64,000 bases of DNA from Pseudomicrostroma phylloplanum (lineage: Eukaryota; Basidiomycota; Exobasidiomycetes; Microstromatales): contig BCHS01000009.1 in NCBI GenBank assembly GCA_039545275.1, positions 62,001-126,000 on the forward strand. Direction: 5' to 3'. The notes below the pieces were generated by a model. That model made no database searches. It had not been told where the DNA came from and was given only the letters and a program-made list of their open reading frames with translations. A program made the position numbers and the translations under genes. Below, in pieces: positions 29,224 to 40,913 of this stretch. How positions within the stretch are numbered: the stretch's first letter is position 1; each line of letters opens with the position of its first letter.

Positions 29224-30966
29224 CTATGCAATCTCGCTCTTGCGCGCAGCCTTTGCATCCCTCTCCTCCTTCCTGAGCATGTCGAAGTTCCTCTTCCTTA
29301 GCTTCTCGCTCTCCTTGACCATGAAGCCACCTTCCAGGGTGCTCTGTGCCTGCTCGAGGGAGAGACTGAGCGTCTCTGGGTAGCAGAAGTAGGTGATGAT
29401 GGCCAGTGCAAAGGACAGGGCGGCGTAGAAGCCAAAGGTGGGGGCGGGCTTGATGGCGTCCATCAGACGCAGGAAGGTGGAAGAGACGACCAGGTTGAAG
29501 GACCAGTTGGACAGGGCTCCCACCGAGGCTCCCACTCCACGGTGTGATTGCCTGAAGAAGTCTCCTGCCGACCAAGGGACGTGGCCCAGACCACCAGCGT
29601 AGCCAGCGACGAAGATGACCATGCCCAGGATGAGGACACCTGAGAGAGCCTTGTTGTAGCCCTCGAACCCTTCCACGAGGGAGTGGTTGGTGGGAGCGGT
29701 GAGGAATTGAAAGATGACAGTGGAGAAGAGGAGACCGAAGATCATGATGGGGATGGTGACCTTGAGGAAAGCCCTTCGTCCAAATCGGTCCAGGTACTGC
29801 ACGGCAATGCAGGTGACCAGGAAGTTGACACCGGACACGACGAGAGAGGTAGCAGTCGAATTGTTGAGACCCACGGCGCTGAAGATGGTGGCGGAGAAGT
29901 ACATCAGGGCGTTGAAGCCGGTGAGCTGCTGCTGGCACTGCAGGAGAGCGGCCAGGAAGCTGGCTCGGCGCAGCTGAGGGACCATGAGGAGGTCCTTGTA
30001 CTTGGAGTAGAGGGATTGGGTGTCGATGGCAATGTGGTGTTGCAGGACCTGCATCTTGGCAGTGATCTGATCGGCGGTAGCACGAGGGTACATCTTTGCC
30101 AGGACTTCGGAAGCTTGCTGGGTTTTGCCAATCTTCTGCAGGTGTCGAGGAGACTCGGGGAAGAAGACCTCGATGATGATGCCTTGGAAGATGGGTGGGA
30201 AGGCGCCAATGGCGATGATCCAGCGCCAACCAGCGGGAACTCCATCAAAGCCAGCACCGATGGCGGTAGCAAGGACCTGACCAAAGGTAATAGCGACGAC
30301 GTTGAGGGTGACGAGCTTTCCACGGCAACCGACGGGGGAGACTTCACTGATGAAGACAGGGGCGATCATAGAGGCTGCTCCAACTCCGAGACCCATGACA
30401 AGACGTCCGACGGCAAAAGGCCACTTGCTGCTGATCGAGGCTTGAATGACGGCTCCGATGACAAAGACAAAGTCGCAGAAGACGAGGGTTCGCTTTCGTC
30501 CCAGCTTGTCGGAGAGGTAACCGGCAAAGATGGCACCGAAGATGGCTCCTACGGACAGGGCAGAGGTGATGAGTTCCTTTTCGCCAGAAGTGAGCATAGC
30601 ACCTCCGATGTCGGTACCGGTCTGGACTAGGACGCTGTTGATGGCTCCCGTGTCGTACCCGAAGAGCATCCCTGAGATGGCAGAGATTCCAGTGAGACCC
30701 CAGACGTACAGGGAGGCTCCGGCGGATTGACCAGCGGCCTCGATGGCGGCCTCGTCGAGTACCTCGGCGGCATGTTGGTCGAAGCCTGAGGAGACGGAGC
30801 GAGTTGCAAAGTTGTCGTCGCTAGCGGATGCGCCCTTCTTGTCGCTTCCCAGGTCCTTTGAGTCGGACATGGCCAGGGGAGAAGACGCGTCGCGGTTGTT
30901 CACGGTACCATCGGTGTTTGTCGAGGTGGGCAGATAAGACACGGCGTCGTTGTTTTGGCCGGACAT
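29224..30966 (-). CDS. MFS sugar porter, myo-inositol transporter-like
   Basis: Single exon, 580 aa, with ATG 30966 giving MSGQNNDAVS. The long hydrophilic N-terminus precedes helix 1 with SGMLFGYDTGAINSVL. Sugar-porter signatures follow: GYLSDKLGRKRTL, GRLVMGLGVGAASMIAPVFISE, FPESPRHL, QQLTGFNALMYFSATIF, YLDRFGRRAFL and YPETLSLSLEQ. GLGHVPWSAGDFF and SNWSFNLVVSSTFL near the C-end are closest to fungal Itr-type inositol transporters. The expected role is H+-coupled uptake of inositol or a related polyol at the plasma membrane. The extended loop NHSLVEGFEGYNKAL before helix 9 is a variable feature. Confidence 0.88.
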   Translation of the reverse strand: MSGQNNDAVSYLPTSTNTDGTVNNRDASSPLAMSDSKDLGSDKKGASASDDNFATRSVSSGFDQHAAEVLDEAAIEAAGQSAGASLYVWGLTGISAISGMLFGYDTGAINSVLVQTGTDIGGAMLTSGEKELITSALSVGAIFGAIFAGYLSDKLGRKRTLVFCDFVFVIGAVIQASISSKWPFAVGRLVMGLGVGAASMIAPVFISEVSPVGCRGKLVTLNVVAITFGQVLATAIGAGFDGVPAGWRWIIAIGAFPPIFQGIIIEVFFPESPRHLQKIGKTQQASEVLAKMYPRATADQITAKMQVLQHHIAIDTQSLYSKYKDLLMVPQLRRASFLAALLQCQQQLTGFNALMYFSATIFSAVGLNNSTATSLVVSGVNFLVTCIAVQYLDRFGRRAFLKVTIPIMIFGLLFSTVIFQFLTAPTNHSLVEGFEGYNKALSGVLILGMVIFVAGYAGGLGHVPWSAGDFFRQSHRGVGASVGALSNWSFNLVVSSTFLRLMDAIKPAPTFGFYAALSFALAIITYFCYPETLSLSLEQAQSTLEGGFMVKESEKLRKRNFDMLRKEERDAKAARKSEIA

Positions 30967-32187
30967 GACTGATGCAGTGAGAGGGAGCTGCAAAGTGTGT
31001 GGATGGAGTGACGAGGTGGTTGTGTACTATGGAGTAGGTGGTGATATGATCGTGACGTGTGCTGCGAAGGGGTATGTGTAGTGTGACTCGAATTCAGGTG
31101 TGAAAGTGCGGGTATGCGGATGTGTGCAGGGTTTATGTGGTGTAGTAGGGCGGAGTAGGAGTGGGGTATGCTTGAAGACGAGTTGAGGAGATGCGGGGAT
31201 GGTGGCGAGATGGTGGGGTAACGGGAGGGTTTATAATGTTTCGAATGAGGATGAGGGAAGGGACGAAAGGGGCGAGGCTTCCAGGCGCGGATTCTACTGG
31301 AATCCAGAACAGAGGCGCTTTGCTGTTGCGCCTCTCTCCGGCGCCGCCCCCCTGGGTTTGTTTGCGCCGCCAAGCGCGCAGGTTGCCGGACAGGATGGTC
31401 CGCCGGTGAGTAGCGGTATCCATCCGTTGTATTCTGGGGCGCTTCAGGTCCAAATCGGACTAGAGTGATCGCCAGGGCGGGAGCCAGGCAGGCAGTATCT
31501 CCCAAGGGCAGCCCCGGATGAACATGGCCAGGTCGGGGAAGCTGTCAGGAGAAAGCCAGGCGAGGTGACCGGAGGTGAGGACAAGGCACAGGCAGTAGAG
31601 CAGAGGAAGGCCGGGTGGGGGGCTTGCTGCGAAATCCCCCACACAGAGACATGGTCATCCCACCCAAGTACGATAGCCAAGGACCCTTAGCGAGGTGGTT
31701 TAGTGCCCTTTGCTGCTTGCGGGGCCCCCACACTCTCCTGGTCTATTGGCAATCATCAGGCTCTATGCCCGTTACCCCACACTCGCACCTTCAAGGCAGA
31801 GGAGCAGTACCCATCCTTGGCGTGCTGTAGCCTACCCGGCGTGCGTAGGTGCCCATCCAGCCGCCGTGCGCGAGCCTTAGAAGGCCGCGACTGTCACCGA
31901 GCCTCGCCCACGTGGCCAACCCAGCACGCGGGACCCGTTCCTAGTTCCGTGAAGTCGCCTTTTCGGAGGGTCGCCGGAGAAGGCGCACGCGGGGCAGAGG
32001 ACCGAATAGTAGGCTACACACAGCCTCACTCTCAAAAGCACCGAATAGAGCAGGTATCGTGACGATGACGGAGTTCAGCAAAGAGATCGAGATAGATACA
32101 GAAAGGTAAAGCGAACAAGAGGAAGAGAGAGAGCGGGGCAGGTGGTGACGGGGGTCATGCAATAGGGGTCAGGTGGTCCTCATCTCC
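30967..32187. other. Intergenic region of about 1.2 kb
   Basis: This is the promoter of the inositol-type porter (left) and the 3' flank of the Ser-rich gene (right). The stretch 31000-31230, read on the minus strand, is rich in CAC/ATCACC pyrimidine tracts typical of fungal 5' leaders. No gene supported. Confidence 0.5.
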
Positions 32188-34262
32188 CTAAGTCCTAGCC
32201 GCACCCATTGAGCTCTTCTTTCGGCTGAGCCACTTTTTCATCACCCCCTTGCTCCCTCCCGCTGTACCGTTCCTGATCGACAACGCTTTGCGTTCCTCAT
32301 CGTCTTCATCATCGCTGCCCAGGTGCACACTGGCGCAGGGGATCACAAGACCGTCGTACACGCCCTCTCCCGTGGCCAGTCCACCGGGAGCGAGGAGGTT
32401 GCGGTTCAAGGGGTTGGCACCGAGACGTTGCTCTCCCTTGGATGCCTCCAGGGTGCCAGCATTGAGGCCTAGCGATGATGAGGCACCCTTGCGTCGTCCG
32501 TGGCAGGGGGAAAGTGGCAGGGAGGGCGAGTATTTTCCTTTGCTGTTGGGAGATCCGAGCGAGGAGGACCTGAAGCGGCTGCCCGACGGCGAGTCAAGGC
32601 AAGACATAGGGCTGAGAGGCGAGGGAGAGTAGAGCGTCGAGGATCCTGGTCCACTACTGCGCATTTCGGGCGAGTCAAAGGAAAAGGCACTCGTAGCTGC
32701 CGGGCCGTCGAATCTGCCATTGTTGCTCTTCAGTGCTGAAAAGGCCTGTGCTACCTTTGCTGGGCTCATCTCGTAGGCAGACCAAGGGCGCATCCGCCTG
32801 CGCGCCGACATGGGTGACATGCCAAAGGAGCTGGTGCTGGACGTCGAGGACGACGTAGACATGGGCTCGGCCACCGGCGCCCCCTTGACGGTGACGCGAC
32901 TGCTACTGCTGCGCTCCAAGGCCATGGCTTCTGCAGGACTTGAAGTCGTGTAAGCCAGATGCTCCACCAGGTCGCTGCTCGTGGCCATTCGTCGCGGCGT
33001 CAGCTCCAGTCGAGCAGGGCGCGGGCGGTCTTTGCGGCCCTCTCCGCCGCTGTTGCTCCTGCTGCGAGAGCCAGAGGTGTCCTCTGCGAATGTGACGGAG
33101 GCCTTGTTGCGAGGTAGAGAGGTAGAGGCGGTAAAGTCGGGAGAGTCGTGGACTGGGCCGAAGGCGTCATCAAGCTCCCTTGAGGACTGTACACGATGAG
33201 GCAGAGGCAAGAAGGCTGGCATACGGATAGACTCTGGCGCAGAGTCCTCTCGTCCTTGCATGTCGATATCGAGGAGTGTTTCTGGAAGACTGAGGTCAGG
33301 TAACTTGTCGCCAATGACGTTGCCTCTGCCAGTAGCGCTATGGCTTCGCTTCATCCTCGTCCTCCTCTGCGGAATCTCCATGCTGTCGTCATCGTCGCCG
33401 CCGCCGCCATGGTTCTCCAGACTCTCAGTCATGATGCCGTGCGGCTGGAAGAAGTTAGCTCGATCTGGCGTGCAGATCTGCAGGGGGGCTAGAGTGCTCA
33501 GAAGATAGGTCGAGGAGCGGCGCTGGTAGTCGAAGCTGCTGAGAAGGTTCGGTGTGTTGGGTAGAGAAGCCTGCTGGGATTCTCGACGCGATGAGGTCAG
33601 AGATGGCGATGGGGCACCAAGCAGCGAGCGATTCTCTTCTCGGTCTGTAGAGAGACTCGACGGAGCACAAAGAGTCAGTCCATCTGTGCTACCACCCTCA
33701 CCGCCAGCGGATTCGACTCACCAATGCCGTCAAACCACCACCTCCCATCTTCATCCTTGGTATGCAGCGCCAACTGTCTCTTCTGTGCCCTCGTCTGTCC
33801 AAAGAACTTCTCAATTTCCACCTGCGTCTGGAAGTCCACTGGTCGAAACTTGTTCTTGTTGACAGCATGAGCAGCATTAGAGGAGGATGCAGAGGAGGAG
33901 GAGGGGTGCTGCTCGGGGTAGGCTGCCGTCCTGCTTGTGCTGGGAGAGAGCGAGGTGCGCAGCGAGGTTGCTGTGGAAGCGAGTGGTGAGAGCTGGTCCA
34001 TCATCGTTGATCCTGTCATGGAGGCGTGTGATCGTTTGCGAGGGGACAAGCAAGGGGGCGACAGGCTCGTGAGGGACGAAGTGTCGAGGAGCTCTTGTAT
34101 GTCCTCGAGCCTCAGCCTCAGCGGCACTGGCACCACTTGAGCAGTCCTGTGCGGGCCATTGCAGGGTCTGTTTAGCACCGAGTAGCTCTGTAGAGACTCT
34201 GCAGAGGTGGCGGGAAGGAGCCAGTGCGGAGATCTTGGGGAGAGGGGCGACAGTGCCGCCAT
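32188..34262 (-). CDS. Ser/Thr-rich orphan protein
   Basis: Proposed join 33722-34262, 32188-33644 on the minus strand; one 77-nt intron (GTGAGT...CTACAG) links WWFDGI to DREENRS in frame; 665 aa. ATG 34262 is the first in-frame ATG, though an upstream exon cannot be excluded. I recognise no domain. The most conserved-looking block is at the end of exon 1, around FRPVDFQTQVEIEKFFGQT and DGRWWFDGI. The rest is low-complexity Ser, Pro and Arg with many SP/TP and RR.S sites, typical of a disordered phospho-regulated protein. The C-terminus ends with a basic KKWLSRKKSS patch. A cell-cycle or signalling scaffold is conceivable, but nothing shows it. Confidence 0.6.
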
Positions 34263-35362
34263 GGTGAGGCGAAGGGGCGACGACTTCCGGTCCTTGTTCC
34301 AGATCCTCTTGCAGAATGCTCCGAGCGGCTGCAGCAAAGGACGTTCGGTGGTGGCGGTCAAGGCGAAGGTAACGCCACCAAGCGGAGACGAGTGGCAATC
34401 TGAGTACGCAAAGTTCAGATCTGGGGAGAGAGGAGGAGCCGAGGATCGGGTTCTGCTGCCCAGTCGTGAAGGCCACCGTCTTGGGTGTTTGTGGTATGCG
34501 TGAAGTCGAGTGCCGCTCAGCAGCGAGGCGAGGCGAGATCAGAGACAGAATGACGGAGCGACGGAGTGCCAAGCAGGACATTCCCATACTCTGCAGCCAG
34601 TTTCAGACCAAGGCCAAGCCATTCTTAAAGTCTCTCCAACTCAAGGGGAACAAAAGGAATCTTACGAGACAAGGCGAGGCTTTGGCGAGGTGGTATGCTG
34701 CCATTCCTCTGCCCAAGCGCCTGCCTTGTCCCACTCCTCGGGGCCGGTGGCAACATCTCCGGTGCTGATTGCTATTCTGCATTGCCACTGTCACTGCCAG
34801 TCTGGCCTGGCCTAGGCTTGTAGCCACCCCATCCCGAGGTGTTCGCCGTTGTAGACTGGAACAAAGGGGAACCAATGCCTTCACCCCGGCATGCCATGCT
34901 CAATAGCGCGGATAGGACCTCCCGCCGCGGAATCACGGAAGCGGAGCGGCGGAGATGAATTGAGCGATCCCCCCCTACATCCCTTTGTTCGATTCTCGAG
35001 GGGCATACGACAAAGCGCTGCCTGATGGTAGCACGACGGAGGATCGCTCCCCGTCAACCTAGAGCAACATTCCCGCCCGCCCTTCAAGGATCAGATAAGC
35101 TCAGGGCAAAGACTGGACACTCTGAGGGGCTCGTCCTGGCGCAGGAAGGCTTCTGTGGGAGGGAGGCTAGCGAGGTTCCTTTAGAACCTGACATCACTAG
35201 GATCGTCTGGCAGCCAGGAGGACCCAGTAAAGGCGTGTCCATGTCTCAGAAGGTCTCAAAGTCACCCACCGTCTCCCCCTGGCTCGACGCACCCTATCTT
35301 CCTCTCTCAGTACTTTCGATGTTCTGCTTGGACCATATTGTATTGCAAATTTCTGGCGCTGA
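34263..35362. other. Intergenic region of about 1.1 kb
   Basis: This lies upstream of the Ser-rich gene (left) and downstream of the H-protein gene (right). Several short open frames show no splice-compatible extension or domain. No RNA gene recognised. Confidence 0.45.
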
Positions 35363-36103
35363 CTAGTGGTCATCTGTGAGCTTTTCGTAGGCAGACTTCT
35401 CTAGAAGACTCTCGAACTCGGCAGGGTTGGAGAGACGAATCTGGCACAGCCAGCCTGTAGGGGAGAAGGAGCCAAGGAGAGGTGTAGATGGTGGTGGTCA
35501 GCCAGTGAGATCTCCCTAGCTAGACAGAGTGGCTGTCCCACGGCGACGAGGCTCTGCCGCTACTCACCTTCCTTCTCCGGGCTCTTGTTGAGCAGGTTGG
35601 CCTCGCTGCTGAGCTTGTCATTGACTGCAGTGACGTTGCCTGCTACTGGCGAGTAGATGTCCGAGGCTGCTTTGACTGACTCGACGGCTCCGATTTGTTC
35701 TGAGGGTAAGGGCGCGAGGCGAAATCGTAGAGACAATCGTGAGCCCAGTCCTCTCTCATAGCGAGCTAGCTGGGCAGGCCTTCTGCACCTCTTCCCCACC
35801 TCCCCCTTACTACTCACCTCCTTGCTTGACATCGCTCCCCTCGCTGGGCAGCTCGACGTAGACTACATCTCCCAAGCTCTTCTGCGCATAGTCTGTGATC
35901 CCCACCGTCCCAATGTTGGTGTCTGTGTCCAATGCTACCCACTCGTGCTCGGGAGTGTATCGAGTCTTGATTTCACGCAGCAGAGAAGAGGAGCTGAAGG
36001 GTCGTACTGCTGCACGGGGGATAGGGGCTGCTGCGCGCAGGGAGCAGGAGCGAAGGGTAGTGGGGGCGATGGCTCGCAGAGGTGGCAGGACGGTGGACAG
36101 CAT
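35363..36103 (-). CDS. GCV3: Glycine cleavage system H protein, mitochondrial
   Basis: Join 35818-36103, 35568-35699, 35363-35454 on the minus strand; 169 aa; introns of 112 and 113 nt, both GTGAGT...CAG and phase 1. The N-terminal 45 residues are rich in Arg, Ala and Ser (SSSSLLRE), as in a mitochondrial presequence. The H-protein core follows: [31 protein letters not shown], and [19 protein letters not shown], with the lipoylated Lys at about residue 105. It ends [19 protein letters not shown]. The lipoyl arm carries the aminomethyl group from the P to the T protein in mitochondrial glycine decarboxylation. The gene is divergent from adenylate kinase. Confidence 0.95.
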
Positions 36104-36490
36104 GGCGAGGGGTGGCAAGGTGGGGATGGTGAGCGTGCGTGTAGGGCTGGGCGGACGAGTACAAGTATGCCTGGGTGACTGCTGGTACCGGCAGGGGCCA
36201 GGTGTGAAACGTGTGTGGGGGCGTAGCAGCGTGTGGAGATCCTGGCTGCCTCTTGCCGAGGAGAGGCTGCGCGCAAGAAGAAGCAGAGCCAAGGGCACCA
36301 CGCCCGCACCAGCCAAGCCAAGCACGCCGGATCAACACGGACGCAGGCGGGCACCCACACAGGCACACGCACGCACGCACACACAGACGCCGGCCTCGGT
36401 CTGCCGCTCACTTCTTCCTACGAATATCCTTCGCATCGATTCCACCTCGAACCCGCACATCACAAGTACCTTACACACAACTCAGTCGCT
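36104..36490. promoter_or_regulatory. Shared divergent promoter, GCV3-like / adenylate kinase
   Basis: 387 bp between two divergent starts, with CA-rich sequence (GCACGCACGCACACAC near 36366-36384). No TATA box evident. Confidence 0.5.
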
Positions 36491-37831
<1,341 letters not shown>

Positions 37832-38360
37832 AAAGAGAGATGCACCACAAGGAGGTAGTCTGTGATCTGCAGTGGACAGGACAGGACAGGACCGGACAGG
37901 GGCAGTGGGAGGCAGCTAGAAGGCGTCTGATGAGGGAGCTCTGCCTGGCCGGTCCATCCGTCCGTGGTATCCAAAAGTTGGAATGGAATGGAATGGACAT
38001 ATCTTGTCGAAGCTGCCCACGGCGATCCTCAGTTCGCCTGTTTCTGTTCTTTTTCCAGCAGGACTTCGACTCGTTGACTGACTGCACGTACAGTATGTCC
38101 CGCTCGCGGTCCTCGATCAATTGCAGTGAGGCAGTGAGGCTACGGACGGACAGGCGCACTGACCCAGTCCCAGCCGAGCCGAAGCGAAGCGAAGCGAGCC
38201 TTTGACTCGACTTGGGCTTGGACTGAGCCTTGAGTAGACTAGAAGCAAGAGCCGTAACCCTTGACCGTTGACCCTCGTCCAATACGATACGGGACTTCAT
38301 CTGTGCTCCATCTTCTCACCTTTTGCTCTGCACCACCGTCGCCGAGTACGCAGCAGGAGC
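37832..38360. other. Intergenic region, promoter of the hydrolase gene
   Basis: Contains short direct repeats (GGACA/GGACC units near 37874-37898; GAAGC units near 38180-38197). No gene seen. Confidence 0.45.
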
Positions 38361-39506
38361 ATGAGCTCAACCACACTGCCTCCCACTCCCGCCCCCGCTT
38401 CCGCACCTGCTCCCTCCTCCTCGTTCAAGGCGCTGCAGCTGGACCTTCCCTCCGTCTTCCACTTTGAAGGATGGGAGATCCGCTACCGCCTCACCGGGAG
38501 CAGCACGGGTGAGGGCTCCTCTGGAGCAGCAACAGGTACTGCTGCAGCTGCAGAGCCCCTCGTCTTTGTGCACGGTACACCCTGGTCCTCTGCCGTATAC
38601 GGGCCAGTGATCGAGGCACTTCAAACGAAGAGCGTCAGCAAAGGGGAAAAAGCAGGCGAGGCAGGCCGCACAATACTCGTGTATGATCTGCCTGGGTATG
38701 GGCAGTCCCAAGTCTTCCAGTCGTCTCGTCGCGCTCTGGAGGCCACCTCGATAGAAACAGGGCAGAGCGCAAGTCCCAGCGCTCCACCTACCTTCGTGGG
38801 CGATACATCCGTTCGCTTCCAAGCAAGAGCTCTCGCTGCCCTCCTCTCGCACACGAAGCTCCACGGCTCTCCCGGCTGTCCTCCACCGCAATGCATCGCC
38901 CACGATATCGCAGGCACAATCGTGCTGCGTGCGCGCCTCCTCGAGGGCTGCTCCTTCTCCCGCCTGCTACTAGTAGATACAAATACTGTCCTGCCCTGGG
39001 GCGATGGATTCTACAAGCTGGTCCGCTCTGAGCCTGGGCCTTTTATGCGACTCCCACCGACCATATTCGAGGCGATGTTGCGTGCGGTGATCGGAAGTGC
39101 TTGCCACACGAGGGAGGTGCTTGGCCGAGGCGGAGGCAAAGAAGAAGGCGGATGGGAAGATGTCCTTGCTCAACCCTGGCTCCCGCACCCGGATTCGGAC
39201 AAGGCTCCATCGCAATTGCAAGACGGGCAGCACAGCTTCGTCCGCCAAATCGCCCAGGCCAACGACGCAGACGTGGCCGAGCTCCTGTCCCTCGCTGGGG
39301 GTTACAGCAATGTGCGGTGCGACGTCACGGTACTCTGGGGCGAGGAGGACCAATGGATCCCGCGCGACAAGATCGAGACGCTCATTGATATGCTGGGAGA
39401 GAGGTGCAAGAGGACAGTCTTTGTGCCCCGGGCAGGACATCTGCTCATGCTAGATCAGCCGGAGGTCTTCGAGAAAGAGGTGCTCGAGTGGTTGGAACTA
39501 GGTTAA
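38361..39506 (+). CDS. Alpha/beta-hydrolase fold protein with Asp at the nucleophile elbow
   Basis: Single exon, 381 aa; ATG 38361 is the first ATG in frame. The fold is clear. FVHGTPWSS forms the oxyanion HG motif and YDLPGYGQS follows strand 4. The nucleophile elbow reads CIAHDIAGTIVL, where Asp replaces the usual Ser, as in haloalkane/haloacetate dehalogenases and epoxide hydrolases. VLWGEEDQWIP carries the acid region, and AGHLLMLDQPE the catalytic His. An Asp nucleophile points to hydrolysis through an alkyl-enzyme ester. The substrate is unknown, and lactone or ester hydrolases of the same fold cannot be excluded. No signal peptide, so probably cytosolic. It converges with the RS-protein gene, with 111 bp between stops. 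Confidence 0.82.
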   Translation: MSSTTLPPTPAPASAPAPSSSFKALQLDLPSVFHFEGWEIRYRLTGSSTGEGSSGAATGTAAAAEPLVFVHGTPWSSAVYGPVIEALQTKSVSKGEKAGEAGRTILVYDLPGYGQSQVFQSSRRALEATSIETGQSASPSAPPTFVGDTSVRFQARALAALLSHTKLHGSPGCPPPQCIAHDIAGTIVLRARLLEGCSFSRLLLVDTNTVLPWGDGFYKLVRSEPGPFMRLPPTIFEAMLRAVIGSACHTREVLGRGGGKEEGGWEDVLAQPWLPHPDSDKAPSQLQDGQHSFVRQIAQANDADVAELLSLAGGYSNVRCDVTVLWGEEDQWIPRDKIETLIDMLGERCKRTVFVPRAGHLLMLDQPEVFEKEVLEWLELG

Positions 39507-39617
39507 GATTAGCTTACGGACTAATACGGGTATGATAGGGTACAGTGGAGAATACCAAAGGTGTAGCAGACGAAGATTATACCAAGCCATTATCGTGCTT
39601 CTAAGCCGCTCATCCGC

Positions 39618-40913
39618 TCATCCGCTCTTGCCCAGGTCCCACTCCCTCACCGACCCTCGAGGAGCGTACTTTGTGTCGAGCGCCGAAGAGCCAACTTCAG
39701 TTGCCTCCGCCTCCTTCACAGACTTGTCTGCCTTAGAGCGATGGCGGTGGTGGTGAGAGCGGTGGTGCCTCTGTTCAGGCGAAGCGCTTCGAGACCTGGA
39801 ACGAGACCTGCTCCTGTTGCGCCTGCTGTGTCTGCTTCGATGCCTCTCCTCGTCCTCGCCATCACGAGAGCGAGAGTGGTGACGGTGTCGGTGATGATGA
39901 CGACTCTTGCGCGTACGGCTCGGACTCGAGGACCTCGACCTGGAGTGCGAGTCCGATCTTCCGTCTCGGTGGCTGCGACGACCGCCGCGCTGGCTCTCGC
40001 GATCGCGGCGAGGAGAGCGAGACCTCCTAGGGGAAGCTGATCGATCGCGATGGCGGCGACGCGACGACTCCTCCTTTGCGTGACTCCGACGACGTTCAGA
40101 AGCCGAGTCTCTGTCATTGTCTTTGACCTTGTCGTCCCTTCTGAGGCTCCTCTCTTGGTCCTCTTTCTCCTTCCTGGCCTTGCGCCTCGTCTTTCTCTCC
40201 TCTGTCTCGCGCCTCTTCTCCTCGGTCCTCGCCTTCGCTCTGTCCAGCAGCGTGTCCCACCCTCCGTCCTCGATCAGCCCCCACCCTTCTTTCGCGTGCT
40301 GAGCTTGATGAGTCGAGTGCTCCGGTGCAATGTCGAGCGAAGGGTCGTAGGAGGAGGAGAAGTACTTGTCCATCTTCGAAGGAATTTGTTGGGGCTTCTC
40401 GCCTTTGCTTGTTGATCGTGAAGAAGAGGCGATGATACCTTCTTCTCTGGAGTGACGGCCGCTGTGAGTGCCATCGGATCGTGTCCTTGTGGGCTCGTCA
40501 TCGGTGGCATTGCGGAAGTCAGAATCTCGAGCATTGCCTTGCGCTTCTGTCCTCCTCCTCCTCTTCTCCCCTTCCAATGCCTCCTTCAGGCCGCGCTTGA
40601 TCACCGCCCGATTGTGTCCCTCTACACCTCTGATGACCCCAGCCAGAAAGCGCTTGTTTGTCGAAGCCGCCCTGCTCGGGTCGGGCGCACTCGGTCCTGC
40701 TGCTGAGTCTCTCGTACCGCTCCCGCTAGCATTGCGATCCCTGCTCTCCTGAAGGATGGCATCAGAGATGAGCCTGTCTAGTTCCGACTCGGTGAGAGTC
40801 AAGTCTTGATTGGAAGATACAAGAGAAGCGATGAGAGAGTCAAGGATGCCGCCGTTGCTCGTTGGTGTCGAGTAGCGGGAGGAAGAGCAGGAGGAGGAGG
40901 CGCGGAGGGACAT
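39618..40913 (-). CDS. Arg/Ser-rich nuclear protein (splicing-related, tentative)
   Basis: Single exon, 431 aa, with ATG 40913. The N-terminal 120 residues are moderately helical. A distinctive central block, SKMDKYFSSSYDPSLDI followed by EGWGLIEDGGWDTLLDRA near residues 205-250, is probably the conserved core. A highly charged E/K/R helix (about 250-290) follows. The last 140 residues are dense in RS, RRSRSPRR and SRSRS dipeptides with His-Arg runs (HHHRHRHHSRSRD). RS domains of this kind are phosphorylated by SR kinases and direct proteins to nuclear speckles or the spliceosome. I cannot name the orthologue. With many introns in this genome an SR-related factor is expected, but the assignment rests on composition. 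Confidence 0.72.
   Translation of the reverse strand: MSLRASSSCSSSRYSTPTSNGGILDSLIASLVSSNQDLTLTESELDRLISDAILQESRDRNASGSGTRDSAAGPSAPDPSRAASTNKRFLAGVIRGVEGHNRAVIKRGLKEALEGEKRRRRTEAQGNARDSDFRNATDDEPTRTRSDGTHSGRHSREEGIIASSSRSTSKGEKPQQIPSKMDKYFSSSYDPSLDIAPEHSTHQAQHAKEGWGLIEDGGWDTLLDRAKARTEEKRRETEERKTRRKARKEKEDQERSLRRDDKVKDNDRDSASERRRSHAKEESSRRRHRDRSASPRRSRSPRRDRESQRGGRRSHRDGRSDSHSRSRSSSPSRTRKSRHHHRHRHHSRSRDGEDEERHRSRHSRRNRSRSRSRSRSASPEQRHHRSHHHRHRSKADKSVKEAEATEVGSSALDTKYAPRGSVREWDLGKSG

Noticed and set aside
29683..30630. Plus-strand frame (315 codons) opposite the inositol-type porter
   Set aside because: Acid/Gly-rich antisense shadow; the minus strand encodes all sugar-porter motifs.
34985..35005. 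GTTCGATTC string resembling a tRNA B box
   Set aside because: The flanking bases do not pair to form a T stem, and there is no A box upstream.
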